A stretch of 64,000 bases of DNA, taken from Paenibacillus allorhizosphaerae. Its GTDB lineage: Bacteria; Bacillota; Bacilli; Paenibacillales; NBRC-103111. Below the pieces are notes generated by a model that had not been told where the DNA came from, ran no database searches, and worked only from the letters and a program-made list of their open reading frames with translations. Both the position numbers and the translations under genes were made by a program. Below are positions 34,058 through 43,604 of the stretch, one piece after another (positions within the stretch are counted from its first letter, which is position 1; every line of letters starts with the position of its first letter). Location of the stretch: assembly GCF_910594985.1 (NCBI RefSeq), contig NZ_CAJVCE010000028.1, forward strand, positions 1 through 64,000, read 5' to 3'.

Positions 34058-34843
34058 GTGGATTTAACTACGGTATTAGGTCTTGTATTAGGTCTCGGCG
34101 CCTTAATTGGAGGCTATATTTGGGATGGCGGCCATATGAGCGCACTGCTCATTCCCAGCGCTGCGTTAATCGTATTCGGCGGTACGTTCGGGGCGGTTAT
34201 CGTCAGCTTCCCTATGTCGCGATTAAAAGAGCTCCCGAAAGCGCTCGCCATGGCATTTAAAGAAACGAAAAGAGATCCTGCGGCCATCATCGAAGAAATC
34301 GTCGATATGGCCACGATTGCGCGCAGAGAAGGCGTACTCGCTCTCGAGCAGCGCGCGCAAGAGCACCCGAATCAGTTTTTGCGAGACGGCTTGATGATGG
34401 TCGTCGACGGCACTGACCCGGAGCTCACGCGTCAAATTTTGGAACTTGAAATGGATGCGCAAGAAAACCACCATGATGGATGGGCTAAAATATTCGAGGC
34501 CGGCGGCGGCTACGCGCCAACGATGGGTATTATCGGTACGGTTATGGGCTTGATCCACGTGCTGGGCAATCTATCCGATCCCGGCAGTCTCGGTCCGGCC
34601 ATTGCCGTTGCGTTCTCCGCAACGCTATACGGCGTCGCTTCCGCCAACGTTATTTATTTGCCGATTGCAAACAAAATCAAAATTCGAAGCAAAGAACAAA
34701 TTTCCGAGATGGAGCTTATGCTGGAAGGCATACTCGCGCTGCAAGCAGGTGAAAACCCGCAGCTGATTAAGAAAAAACTGAATTCCTTCTTCCATCAAGA
34801 GCAGAAAAATGTCGAAGAAGGTGAAGGCGATGGCGAGGAATAG
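34058..34843 (+). CDS. motA: Flagellar motor stator protein MotA
   Basis: 261 aa. MotA and MotB form the proton-driven stator. The GTG at 34058 gives the family N-terminus VDLTTVLGLVLGLG and has GGGGTGG 8 bases upstream. The longer frame adds a non-family segment. Four membrane helices are seen, with the conserved TMGIIGTVMGLIHVLGNL and AIAVAFSATLYGVASAN regions around the proton path, and a cytoplasmic loop with charged residues (REGVLALEQRAQEHP) that contacts FliG. It overlaps motB by 14 bases. Confidence 0.95.
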   Translation: MDLTTVLGLVLGLGALIGGYIWDGGHMSALLIPSAALIVFGGTFGAVIVSFPMSRLKELPKALAMAFKETKRDPAAIIEEIVDMATIARREGVLALEQRAQEHPNQFLRDGLMMVVDGTDPELTRQILELEMDAQENHHDGWAKIFEAGGGYAPTMGIIGTVMGLIHVLGNLSDPGSLGPAIAVAFSATLYGVASANVIYLPIANKIKIRSKEQISEMELMLEGILALQAGENPQLIKKKLNSFFHQEQKNVEEGEGDGEE

Positions 34844-35615
34844 AAAGCGTAAGGAATCACACGAAAATCATGAGCGCTGGCTAATTACATACTCCGACTT
34901 AATTACGCTGCTATTGATTTTTTTCATTATCATGTACGCCATGAGCAAGGTGGACGTATCCAAATATGAGATATTGGCGCAGTCGCTTGCATTCGAGTTC
35001 AAAAAAGCGGACACGATGATGCCAAACGGTCTTGGCGTGATGGGGGCCAACAACCCGGCCAAGGGCGGCGATACCGACCAAAATGTGCAGCAGGCCATGA
35101 ACGAAGCGAAAGAAAGAGAAGAATGGGAGAAGCGCGAGAAACAGCTGGAAGATTTGCTGCAAAAAATTCAAACGTACATCGAGCAAAATAATCTTCAGGC
35201 GCAAGTATCGGCTGCGAATACGCCCCGCGGCGTAGCCGTTACGCTGAACGACCTCTTTCTGTTCGATCTCGGAAAGGCGGACTTAAAAGCAGGCGCTTAT
35301 CCGATCCTTAACCAGTTCGCCGCCTTGATCCCAACGCTGAATGCGACGATCAGCATCGAAGGCCATACCGATGACCTTCCGCTGTCTACCGGATCCGCCT
35401 ACAAAGACAACTGGGGATTATCCCAAGCTCGCTCGCTGTCCGTTCTGCGCTACCTTATATATAATGCGCAGCTCGATCCAAAGAAGTTTATTTCGACCTC
35501 CTATGCCGACACCAGGCCGGTAGTTGAAAACAACAGCGCGGAAAACCGGGCAAAAAACCGCCGCGTCGAAATCGTTGTTCTGCGGGAAGCCGCTCCGAAT
35601 TCAGCAAAAAAGTAA
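34830..35615 (+). CDS. motB: Flagellar motor stator protein MotB
   Basis: 261 aa from an ATG with AAGGTGA upstream, overlapping the motA end. A basic N-terminus (RNRKRKESHENHERW) leads into the single membrane helix with the proton-binding Asp in ITYSDLITLLLIFFIIMYAMS. A coiled linker and a C-terminal OmpA-like peptidoglycan-binding domain (ISIEGHTDDLP, NWGLSQARSLSVLRYL, NRRVEIVV) follow. This anchors the stator to the wall. Confidence 0.95.
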   Translation: MARNRKRKESHENHERWLITYSDLITLLLIFFIIMYAMSKVDVSKYEILAQSLAFEFKKADTMMPNGLGVMGANNPAKGGDTDQNVQQAMNEAKEREEWEKREKQLEDLLQKIQTYIEQNNLQAQVSAANTPRGVAVTLNDLFLFDLGKADLKAGAYPILNQFAALIPTLNATISIEGHTDDLPLSTGSAYKDNWGLSQARSLSVLRYLIYNAQLDPKKFISTSYADTRPVVENNSAENRAKNRRVEIVVLREAAPNSAKK

Positions 35616-35715
35616 AGGCTGACGATGATCAACACCGAGTAACAGCTAGTCAAAATCTCTCCAAAAAGCTCGTAATTGTGCAACCTGTTACAAGCGTTCG
35701 CTAACATGACAAGAA

Positions 35716-35742
35716 AGCCGCCGGCGCACAGCGCCGGCGGCT
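35716..35742. terminator. Bidirectional terminator between motB and minJ
   Basis: AGCCGCCGGCGC and GCGCCGGCGGCT form a perfect 12-bp GC-rich stem with loop ACA, lying between convergent genes. T tracts are short on both sides (TCTAATTT on plus, TTCTTGTC on minus). Confidence 0.78.
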
Positions 35743-35748
35743 TCTAAT

Positions 35749-37035
35749 TTACATCGATTTCGACGAAGGTTTCTTTCCCGGAACTCCTTGCACACGCGAG
35801 CGAAGATAGGCAAAGATCGAGGGCTGGGCCGCCTTTGCATAATAGAGCGCCTCTTGATCGGGTGCTAATATAATGCCAAGCTGGTGGTGTTCACCTGAAA
35901 ACATCGCCCGTTTTACGAATTTGCTCTCCCCCGCCAAATTGATAATTTCCAATTTGCAAAATGCCGAGTTCGATTGCATGGCTTGATGAAGCTCCTGCTT
36001 CGACCTCACTGGAACACCGTTCACCTTATGAACGGTCTCGCCAACAAGCAGCCCCAGTTCTTCCGCGGCACTGCCAGGCAAAATGCCTAATATTTTCAAC
36101 CCTTTGCTGCCATGAACAAAGAAAGGGATTCGCGCCGTTTCATCCCAGCGGCTGTACCAGATGATCGCTTCGTGCAGCAAAATGCACAGCACGCAAGCGG
36201 GAACAATGAAGATTGGCCATAAGGCCGCCAGCCACGCCATCGCCAACAGGGCAACCGCATATAACAATAGCAGGTTGGAGCTGATCCTCACCTTGTCCCT
36301 TGGCAATCGCGACATCGTCATCTCCGCAAAACCGATCATCACCGGGAAGCCGATGATGGTCCAGCCGCTTTGCCACAGATCGCCTCCTAGCAGCGGCGTC
36401 CACGGCAGCGCATTGCCCGCCCCCTGCAGCGGAACTAACAAAAATAAGGTCACCGGCCAAAACCCTTGCAGATGATAGCCCCCGACAATCTTTCCACGCT
36501 TGCTTTCATAAAACATCGGTGTTCCAAACCGGGTCCCTTGCCTACGGACGTAAATCGCTTCGACCAAATGCAGCACCGCCACCAAAGCAAGCAGCGCAGG
36601 CATGCTGATATGCCGCAGGGCGTCCGCAATCCATGAAAGCGCTGCATGATTGCCGAGCGGTGCTAAGCCTAGGGTTACCGCCTGTAAAATTCCGATCGCT
36701 CCGACCGCATAAGCCCAACATAAAAACCGTACCTTGATCAAAAGCAGCACCATGGAAATGAGCCACAGAACCAGGATCGCATTCGGCTCCAACGTGGCGC
36801 CAACTGCAGCCATGACGACCGATGCGAACACGCCACCAATGAGACCCCAGAGCACGGTTCTCCACGTCTCGGAGAGCAGCGAATGAAGACGGGTTGAGAA
36901 CAGTTTCCGTTCCAGCGCAATTTGCCTGCGATACTGCAGCACGATAAACAAGATGCCTACATAGTAAAAAGGATGCAATAACAGCTGCAGTAAGGCATGC
37001 AGCCCTCGATTCCCCACTTCCATCACTGCGTCCAT
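35749..37035 (-). CDS. minJ: MinJ-like PDZ membrane protein (division topology)
   Basis: 428 aa from an ATG with AAAGGAG upstream. About eight hydrophobic helices are followed by a C-terminal PDZ domain (about 335-400: ILGILPGSAAEELGLLVGETVHKVNGVPVRS). In Bacillus, MinJ links DivIVA to MinCD and so blocks septation near poles. The assignment rests on architecture plus synteny: in B. subtilis minJ also lies just past ftsE-ftsX-ctpB. Sequence similarity of the membrane part could not be checked. Confidence 0.75.
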   Translation of the reverse strand: MDAVMEVGNRGLHALLQLLLHPFYYVGILFIVLQYRRQIALERKLFSTRLHSLLSETWRTVLWGLIGGVFASVVMAAVGATLEPNAILVLWLISMVLLLIKVRFLCWAYAVGAIGILQAVTLGLAPLGNHAALSWIADALRHISMPALLALVAVLHLVEAIYVRRQGTRFGTPMFYESKRGKIVGGYHLQGFWPVTLFLLVPLQGAGNALPWTPLLGGDLWQSGWTIIGFPVMIGFAEMTMSRLPRDKVRISSNLLLLYAVALLAMAWLAALWPIFIVPACVLCILLHEAIIWYSRWDETARIPFFVHGSKGLKILGILPGSAAEELGLLVGETVHKVNGVPVRSKQELHQAMQSNSAFCKLEIINLAGESKFVKRAMFSGEHHQLGIILAPDQEALYYAKAAQPSIFAYLRSRVQGVPGKKPSSKSM

Positions 37036-37059
37036 GGCTTGCTCCTTTGCGCGACAAAA

Positions 37060-37102
37060 TGAAAAGAAGGTCAAGCTTCAACAGCGGAAGCCTGCCTTCT
37101 TT
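37060..37102 (-). terminator. Terminator of the ftsEX-ctpB operon
   Basis: AAAGAAGG (37063-37070) pairs with CCTTCTTT (37095-37102), with an inner GCTTC/GAAGC stem. On the minus strand it is followed by TTCATTTTG. Confidence 0.75.
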
Positions 37103-37172
37103 AATCATTTCGACGTGATGGACGCTTTTCCTGCTATAGCCCTCAAAATCCCAAATTCAAGAGTGCTAACGG

Positions 37173-38630
37173 TTATTTTTTGACACCGATGGCGGCTTCG
37201 ACTTGCTGGACGGCCGATTTCAACTGCACATCGTTTTTCGGATCGCGAATCGCCGCGAGGACGGCTTTCTCCAGCTTATTCGCCGTTTCCGTATCGACTT
37301 CTCCGGTAACCGGCAAGCTGTTCATGCGTTGGAACGCTTTGACGGCTGTCGCCGTTTTGTCGCTGAAATAGCCGTCCGCACGATCGGGACTAAACCCGAG
37401 TCCCTGCAGCATCGTCTGCAGATTTTTGACGTCTTCGCTGTTCATATCCGGTTTGAGCACCGATTTTTTCGAGAGCGGCGCCACTTTAAAAAATGCCGGC
37501 TGCTCGACCGGTACATCCGGGGATATGCCCTTTTTATGAATCCAAGTGCCGTTTGGCGTAAGCCACTTGTACACGGTCATCTTAATGTTGCTGCCGTCGC
37601 CCATTTCTTTCTCGAAGGTGACTTGTACGGTCCCTTTACCGAACGTCGTTTCCCCGACGAGCTTGCTTCCCGCCGAGTCGCGCAGAGCGCCTGCCAATAT
37701 TTCCGAAGCGCTGGCGCTTCCTTTGTTGATCAGCACCGTTACCGGATACGGCTTGCCGGTTCCTTGAGAAGGCGTTTCTTCCTTCTCGCCTTTGCGATTC
37801 TCGATCTGCACGATCGCTTTGCCTTTCGGCACGAACGGCTCCACGATTTCGACCACTGCGGACAACAAACCGCCGGGATCGTTGCGAACATCGATGATGA
37901 GGCCTTTCATTCCGTTGCCTTCGAGGGTTTTCAGCTCCTCTTTAAACCGCTGGGCCGTATTGCTCGCAAACTGTCGAATCTCAATCTTGCCGATATTGTT
38001 CGGCAGCATTTCGCCAAATACCGTCTCGACGTCGATATCGTCGCGCACAACGATGATGGAGATCGGTTCCGGCGTTCCGGGTCGGACGATCTCGATTTTC
38101 GCCTGAGTTCCTTTCGGACCGCGTATTTTCATAATCGCCTGATTGAGCGACAAGCCTTCCAGCTTCTCGCCGTTGACCGAGATGAGCACGTCGTTGGCAT
38201 GAAGTCCGGCTTTCTCCGCAGGCGAACCCTTGATCGGGGAAACAATCGTGATTTTCCCGTCTTCGGATGTCACCTCCGCTCCAATCCCCTGGAACGATGA
38301 AGCGATATTTTCGTCAAACTGCTGCGCTTCTTTCTGATCCATGTATACGGTAAACGGATCATCCAGCGTGGCGAGCATGCCGTTGATGGCGCCGTTCACA
38401 ATTTTTTCGTGATCGACCTCATTCAGAAACTTGTTCTCGATCAATTGATAAGTCGTAGCCAGCTTGGCATAGTCTTTGCCGGACAAACCGGACTTGACCG
38501 CGCCTCCAGCCACGCCGTCCTTGCCGCCCGCAGCGAAAATCGACGGGTTCACGATCGTCAGCGTCATGATGCTGCTGGCGAACATCGACAGCAAGATAAA
38601 TGCCAGTACCGTACGTCCTTTAAACGTCAT
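37173..38630 (-). CDS. ctpB: S41 family carboxy-terminal processing protease (CtpB-like)
   Basis: 485 aa. One N-terminal membrane or signal helix (TVLAFILLSMFASSIMTLTI) precedes a helical cap, a PDZ domain (about 120-200), the protease core with catalytic Ser307 (NKGSASASE) and Lys332 (FGKGTVQ), and a C-terminal peptidoglycan-binding domain (about 400-465: LQTMLQGLGFSPDRADGYFS). In Bacillus, CtpB processes signalling proteins during sporulation. The ATG at 38630 has GGAG 6 bases upstream; a GTG lies four codons earlier. Confidence 0.93.
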   Translation of the reverse strand: MTFKGRTVLAFILLSMFASSIMTLTIVNPSIFAAGGKDGVAGGAVKSGLSGKDYAKLATTYQLIENKFLNEVDHEKIVNGAINGMLATLDDPFTVYMDQKEAQQFDENIASSFQGIGAEVTSEDGKITIVSPIKGSPAEKAGLHANDVLISVNGEKLEGLSLNQAIMKIRGPKGTQAKIEIVRPGTPEPISIIVVRDDIDVETVFGEMLPNNIGKIEIRQFASNTAQRFKEELKTLEGNGMKGLIIDVRNDPGGLLSAVVEIVEPFVPKGKAIVQIENRKGEKEETPSQGTGKPYPVTVLINKGSASASEILAGALRDSAGSKLVGETTFGKGTVQVTFEKEMGDGSNIKMTVYKWLTPNGTWIHKKGISPDVPVEQPAFFKVAPLSKKSVLKPDMNSEDVKNLQTMLQGLGFSPDRADGYFSDKTATAVKAFQRMNSLPVTGEVDTETANKLEKAVLAAIRDPKNDVQLKSAVQQVEAAIGVKK

Positions 38631-38737
38631 TTCTCTCTCCACACCGCCTTTGCTGTTGCCTTCCCGCCCGCAGCGGTTCCAAACAACTTGTCTTTATAGT
38701 TTATGACAAGCTTTGGAAATTTATGAGCGGTCTACGT

Positions 38738-39964
38738 TTATTTCATGCCCAAATACGGTTTCGGATCGACCGGTTCTTCATTAACTCTCACTTCAAAATG
38801 CAGGTGATTGCCCGTAGCGCGTCCCGTCGCTCCGACTTCGGCAATTTTTTGCCCGCGCTTGACGGTATCGCCTTTATTCACTACAATGCCATCGTTGCGG
38901 ATGTGTCCGTACAACGTCCATACGCCCTTGCCGTGATCGATGATAACGCAGTTCCCGAAGCCGCTCCACCAGGAAGCGAGAATGACAACGCCGTCTTCCG
39001 CTGCGAAAATGCTCGTGCCGTTCGGCGAAGGCAAGTCGAGTCCGGTATGTCCCGCCGGCTTACCAGTGAACGGATCTTTCCTTACGCCGTAGTCCGAAGA
39101 CATCGAAACGACTTTCGGCAGCGGATAACCGAATTTCCCTCCGCTATACGTATAAGCCGGTGTGGTCGGCTTTCCGTTTTTCGCCGATTCCGCCTGCTTC
39201 GCTTGCTGCAGCGCCCTTTGTTTGGCCGCTTCCTGGCTGGCTGCCTTCATCAGCTCTTTATCCGCTTCCTCGCTGATTTCCTCAAGCTCCTTCTCCTTTT
39301 TGGAGAGGCTCGCAATCCGCACTTCTTTTTCCTTCTCTTTCACGACGAGATCCGCTTTGATGGCGGAAGCTTCGGCATATAAGTTTTTTACCTCGGTCAG
39401 CTGCTGCTCAATCACGACCCTTTTATCGGCGATGACGCCCCGGTCGCGCTTGTTCGCATCCAATATTTCTTTATCCTGATTGACGATCGATTTCAACGCG
39501 TTCAGCCGATCCAGAAAGTCGCCGAAGCTTGTCGAGCTGAGCAGCACATCCGCATACGACACGACGCCGTTCATATACATGAGCCGGATGCGCGACCTGA
39601 GCATTTGATCGCGGGACGTAATCCGCGCTTCGGCCTCCTCCAGCTGTTTGGCGTTCTCGCTTAGCGAATCGGTCACCGTCTCGACTTGATCGTTTAGCTT
39701 GACCAGCTTTTGATTCGTCTCGTCGATTTGGTCCAAAATCGAATTGATGTCACTCGACACCTGCTGTTTTTCCTGCTGGACTTTGCCTATTTCTTTTTCC
39801 GCATTGGCGGCTTTTTGCTGAGCGGCCGCTTTCGTTTTCTTGAGCTGGTTGAGCTCCTGCTGAATCCGCTCGGACTCCGAAATCGCGAAACCGTACTGAG
39901 GCACAAGCAAAGCGCCCATCAAACTCGCGGTTATCACGAGAGGTAGATATGATTTTTTCAACAC
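38738..39964 (-). CDS. EnvC-like murein hydrolase (coiled coil plus LytM/M23)
   Basis: About 408 aa: signal peptide (LVITASLMGALLVPQYGFA), two long coiled-coil segments (about 30-110 and 170-270), a disordered hinge and a C-terminal M23 domain. The zinc-binding motifs HTGLD, LYGH and HLHF are all present, so the hydrolase looks catalytically intact, unlike E. coli EnvC. Its gene lies directly after ftsX, so it is the likely wall hydrolase gated by FtsEX, replacing the NlpC/P60 enzyme CwlO that plays this part in B. subtilis. A GTG at 39964 or TTG at 39961 follows AGGAGG. Confidence 0.88.
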   Translation of the reverse strand: MLKKSYLPLVITASLMGALLVPQYGFAISESERIQQELNQLKKTKAAAQQKAANAEKEIGKVQQEKQQVSSDINSILDQIDETNQKLVKLNDQVETVTDSLSENAKQLEEAEARITSRDQMLRSRIRLMYMNGVVSYADVLLSSTSFGDFLDRLNALKSIVNQDKEILDANKRDRGVIADKRVVIEQQLTEVKNLYAEASAIKADLVVKEKEKEVRIASLSKKEKELEEISEEADKELMKAASQEAAKQRALQQAKQAESAKNGKPTTPAYTYSGGKFGYPLPKVVSMSSDYGVRKDPFTGKPAGHTGLDLPSPNGTSIFAAEDGVVILASWWSGFGNCVIIDHGKGVWTLYGHIRNDGIVVNKGDTVKRGQKIAEVGATGRATGNHLHFEVRVNEEPVDPKPYLGMK

Positions 39965-39994
39965 CGTTCCTCCTCGTTTTGGCTTCAAACCCGA

Positions 39995-40912
39995 CTACAC
40001 CCGCAAAAATTTACGTACCGATAGCGTACTGCCCCAAATGCCGATCAGCACACCGATACCGAGCAGCAGTCCCCCCACCTTGATGTCGATTGCATCAAAC
40101 GGCAGCAGTTGAATCAGCAGCAGGTTCAGATCGAGCTGAATCGACTGCATTAACTGCCAATACCCGTAGAGCAGCACAATGACGGGAATGACCGAACCGA
40201 TAATGCCGAGCAGCGCCCCCTCAATAAAAAAAGGCCAGCGAATAAAAGAGTTCGTCGCACCGACAAGCTTCATAATCGAAATTTCGCGGCGCCGGGCAAC
40301 AATCGTAATCTTGATCGTATTGGAGATAAGAAACATCGCCGTCAGCGCGAGTCCGGCCACGAGCACAAGACCGATATTCCGGACAATGGCAGTGATTTTA
40401 AACATCGTCTCCACGGTTCCTTGTCCGTAGCTGACGCGATAGATCGGCTTGGTCGACTTGCTGTTGTTCAGGCTGCTGATTTGCTGCGCAACCGCCGCCA
40501 CTCCGCGGGGTTCCGTCACTTCAACGGTAAACGAATCGTTAAGCGGGTTGTTCTCCCCATCGAAGCCTTCAAGCAACTGCTTGCCGCTTTCTCCAAGCTT
40601 TTCGCGCAAAAACTTCAGACCTTCTTCTTTCGAAACGAAAAGAACCTTGTCCACTTGCGGTATGGCGCTTATTTCTGTTTGCAGCTGCGTAATTTGCTCC
40701 TGCGGCGTATTGACTTCAAGGTATACGCGTATCTCCACTTGCTGTTCAATTTGCTTCGCAAGGAAGTTTACGTTCAAGGTTAATATCAAGAAAACGCCTA
40801 GTATAAAAAGCGATATCGAAATCGAGCTGATCGAAGCGAAAGACATCCAGCCGTTTCGGACAACGTTCTTCGTTCCCTCGCGGAGATGCCTTACGACCGT
40901 ACTAATCCTCAT
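39995..40912 (-). CDS. ftsX: Cell division ABC permease FtsX
   Basis: 305 aa with four membrane helices and a large outer loop after helix 1 (about 50-160) that in the family contacts a murein hydrolase. Conserved segments: FASISSISISLFILGVFLIL, SNTIKITIVARRREISIMKLVGA and the C-terminal helix pair. The ATG lies inside the last codons of ftsE (ATGAGGATTAG), with AGAGGTG upstream, so translation is coupled. Confidence 0.95.
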   Translation of the reverse strand: MRISTVVRHLREGTKNVVRNGWMSFASISSISISLFILGVFLILTLNVNFLAKQIEQQVEIRVYLEVNTPQEQITQLQTEISAIPQVDKVLFVSKEEGLKFLREKLGESGKQLLEGFDGENNPLNDSFTVEVTEPRGVAAVAQQISSLNNSKSTKPIYRVSYGQGTVETMFKITAIVRNIGLVLVAGLALTAMFLISNTIKITIVARRREISIMKLVGATNSFIRWPFFIEGALLGIIGSVIPVIVLLYGYWQLMQSIQLDLNLLLIQLLPFDAIDIKVGGLLLGIGVLIGIWGSTLSVRKFLRV

Positions 40913-41588
40913 AGCCGTATTCACCTCTTGCTTCATCCCGGACAATTTTGCCTGATTCGACGGCGAGTACCCGTTTGCGCATCGTATTGACGATCTCCTT
41001 GTTGTGTGTGGCCATTACAATGGTCGTTCCCCGAAAATTGATCTCTTCCATCAGCTTCATAATGTCCCATGACGTATCGGGATCCAGGTTGCCTGTCGGT
41101 TCGTCGGCGACGATAACGGAAGGGTTGTTGACAATCGCCCGTGCGATCGCGACGCGCTGCTGCTCTCCCCCCGAAAGCTGCGTAGGCAAGGAATGAATCT
41201 TGTCCTTCAGCTTCACTAGATCGAGCACTTCCAGCGTTCGTTTGCGAATGATTTTTTTCGGCGCTTCGATGACTTCCATAGCGAACGCGACGTTCTCAAA
41301 TACCGTAAGCTTGGGCAGCAGCCGGTAATCTTGAAAGATAACGCCGATATTGCGCCGGACGTACGGGATTTTGCGCTGTTTGAGCTTTTCCAGGTTAAAT
41401 CCGTTTACAAAAATGGTGCCCTTGGTCGGACGTTCTTCCCTATAGATCAGTTTCATGAATGTCGATTTACCGGCGCCCGACGGGCCGACGACGTAGACGA
41501 ATTCGTTGCGGTCCACTTTCACGTTGATGCCTTTGAGAGCATGGCTTCCGTCCGGATACGTTTTCCATACGTCTTGCATTTCTATCAC
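40902..41588 (-). CDS. ftsE: Cell division ATP-binding protein FtsE
   Basis: 228 aa. Walker A GPSGAGKST, signature LSGGEQQR and Walker B VIVADEPTGNLDPD are present; the RRNIGVIFQDYRLLPKLTVFENVAF Q-loop region is typical of FtsE. With FtsX it transmits ATP-driven changes to the wall hydrolase outside. It starts at a GTG with AGGA 9 bases upstream. First gene of the ftsE-ftsX-hydrolase-ctpB-minJ block; no strong promoter was recognised in 41589-41760. Confidence 0.96.
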   Translation of the reverse strand: MIEMQDVWKTYPDGSHALKGINVKVDRNEFVYVVGPSGAGKSTFMKLIYREERPTKGTIFVNGFNLEKLKQRKIPYVRRNIGVIFQDYRLLPKLTVFENVAFAMEVIEAPKKIIRKRTLEVLDLVKLKDKIHSLPTQLSGGEQQRVAIARAIVNNPSVIVADEPTGNLDPDTSWDIMKLMEEINFRGTTIVMATHNKEIVNTMRKRVLAVESGKIVRDEARGEYGYED

Positions 41589-41966
41589 GGTATCACATCC
41601 TGATTGAATTACGGGCTTTCCTGCCGGAAACAGCCAAACTTCGTAAGCCCAGCATCTCCTTTAGGTCCGTTCCAAATGTCAACGCCGCTTAGGGCCAACA
41701 TTTATCGAATCCTAGCCTTTATAAGTTCGACATAAAAACGCAAATTCCTTTATGTCTCATTGAATTTCTACACTTTGTCTCGGGAGCTTCCGTGCGGAAT
41801 GCAGCCTGTTCGAGGGAAGGCGCCTGCAATCGACGGCATGTTTTTCATGCAGCATCAACGTGCGGCTGCGAGAAGACATGCTGTGGAAAGTTTTGCAAGA
41901 TGCCGGCATATAGATGAACAAAGCACGGTGTACGAGCTTTACTTCATCGAAAAAGGAGCGGCTGTC

Positions 41967-43514
41967 ATGGCAAGTTTTAGCCCTCGCATGCTCTGGGCGC
42001 TGATCGGATCGCTGGTGATGACCCTTTCGGCCGCAGCGACGATTGCGGTGTATGGCTCGTTGTCTTATATCCCCTCGCGAGTAACCGTCGGGGATTGGAT
42101 CGTCGGCGGATTGCCCACGGCCGAGCTGGAGCGGCAAATGCACGAAAAAGTATTGAGATTGATGGATCAAACCGTAAAGTTGTCCATAAAATCCGGAGGA
42201 AACGGGGAGCCTGGAGCGACGGCGGAATTCACCTTGGAGCAGCTCGGGCTGGAAGTGAACGAGCAGAGAATCATCGAGCGGCTTCGCCCAATCAACGAAG
42301 GGTCGCCATTTCGCAAAGCGGTCTATAAATGGAGCGTTCGGGGACAAAGCTGGAAGCTGGAGCGCGGATTTTCCGAAGAAAAGCTGAAAGCGACGTTGCA
42401 AAAAGCGTTCCCGCAAGTCTATTCCCGCCAGCCCGCCAATGCGCAGCGGGTCATTCACCCGGACGAGACCATCGGCTACGTGCCGGAAGTTCGGGTTGAG
42501 CGCCTGGACGAAGCAGCCTTGAAAAGCGAGCTGGAAACCATTCTCCCGAGCTGGGGCTCGTCTCGATGGGCCGGGGACGACTTGTGCGGGCCGGCAGCTG
42601 GGGAAGGCGCCGGTACAGGTGCAGGTTCAGCGACTCCAGGAACTAAGACGCCGTCTCTGCAAGCACCCATGAAAGTCGTGGAACCGCAGCAGACGGTTCA
42701 AATGCTGCAAGTGCAAGGCGTCATACGCAAAATCAGCGACTTCTCCACCTTTTACCCGCCAAGCCCGTCTTCCGCCCTAAGCAGCGAAGGTCGGGTACAC
42801 AACGTGCGTTCCACCGCCGCGTCCATCCAGGACGTGCTGCTCAAGCCGGGCGATGTGTTCGACTATGCGCCCTACGTAGAGCAGACGGAGAAAACGTGCG
42901 GCTATAAGGAAGCGCCGGTCATCATAAACGGCAAGCTCGTTCCCGGAGTCGGCGGCGGCATTTGTCAAGTATCGTCCACCCTGTACAATGCGGTTCTGCG
43001 CGCTGGGCTGGAGATTGTCGAGCGGCGCAACCATTCGCTTCCCGTCAGTTACGTTCCGCTCGGTCAAGATGCAACGTTTGCCAGCGGTTATATTAATTTC
43101 AAGTTCCGTAATAATACGGAGCATTATTTGCTCATTCGCACGGCGACCGACGATCGCGGCATGTCCGTCAAGCTGTTCGGCCAGACGCCTCCCGATATTA
43201 CATACGAAGTGGAATCCAAAACCGTCGAAACGCTGCAGCCACCGGCAAAATACGTACTGAATCCTTCCTTACCTAACGGCAAGAAGGAGGTGCTCAGCAA
43301 AGGAAAGCCGGGCTATATCGTCGAAACGTACCGCATCAAAAAGCAGAACGGCGCCGTCATATCAACGGAAAAAATATCGCGAGACACGTATTCCGCTCAG
43401 CCCACCATCATCGCTTCCAACAACAATGCTAACGGGATCGACCGCACACCGCCGAGCCCCGGCCATACGGCACCGCTCATCGAAGACGGCATACGCGGGC
43501 CGAACTTCCGGTGA
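41967..43514 (+). CDS. VanW domain protein with G5 domain
   Basis: 515 aa from an ATG with AAAGGAG upstream; the frame open from 41760 lacks a start signal. A membrane anchor (LWALIGSLVMTLSAAATIAVYG) precedes a PG_binding_4-like region (about 30-170), a low-complexity Gly/Ala/Pro/Thr linker (about 195-225), the VanW domain (GDVFDYAPYV, CGYKEAPVI, GVGGGICQVSSTLYNAVL) and a C-terminal G5 domain (about 420-490). VanW and G5 domains are linked to cell wall binding; the VanW enzymatic role is unknown. It is divergent from ftsE. The stretch 41600-41960 holds no feature I can support. Confidence 0.87.
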   Translation: MASFSPRMLWALIGSLVMTLSAAATIAVYGSLSYIPSRVTVGDWIVGGLPTAELERQMHEKVLRLMDQTVKLSIKSGGNGEPGATAEFTLEQLGLEVNEQRIIERLRPINEGSPFRKAVYKWSVRGQSWKLERGFSEEKLKATLQKAFPQVYSRQPANAQRVIHPDETIGYVPEVRVERLDEAALKSELETILPSWGSSRWAGDDLCGPAAGEGAGTGAGSATPGTKTPSLQAPMKVVEPQQTVQMLQVQGVIRKISDFSTFYPPSPSSALSSEGRVHNVRSTAASIQDVLLKPGDVFDYAPYVEQTEKTCGYKEAPVIINGKLVPGVGGGICQVSSTLYNAVLRAGLEIVERRNHSLPVSYVPLGQDATFASGYINFKFRNNTEHYLLIRTATDDRGMSVKLFGQTPPDITYEVESKTVETLQPPAKYVLNPSLPNGKKEVLSKGKPGYIVETYRIKKQNGAVISTEKISRDTYSAQPTIIASNNNANGIDRTPPSPGHTAPLIEDGIRGPNFR

Positions 43515-43604
43515 TTGAGCGGCATTATGGCTGTCCCTTCGCACGAAGGCGGCTCCTTGTCGCCATGGTCCTCGCTGCCTCTTGTGCAGGGCTGCTCACG
43601 CCAA

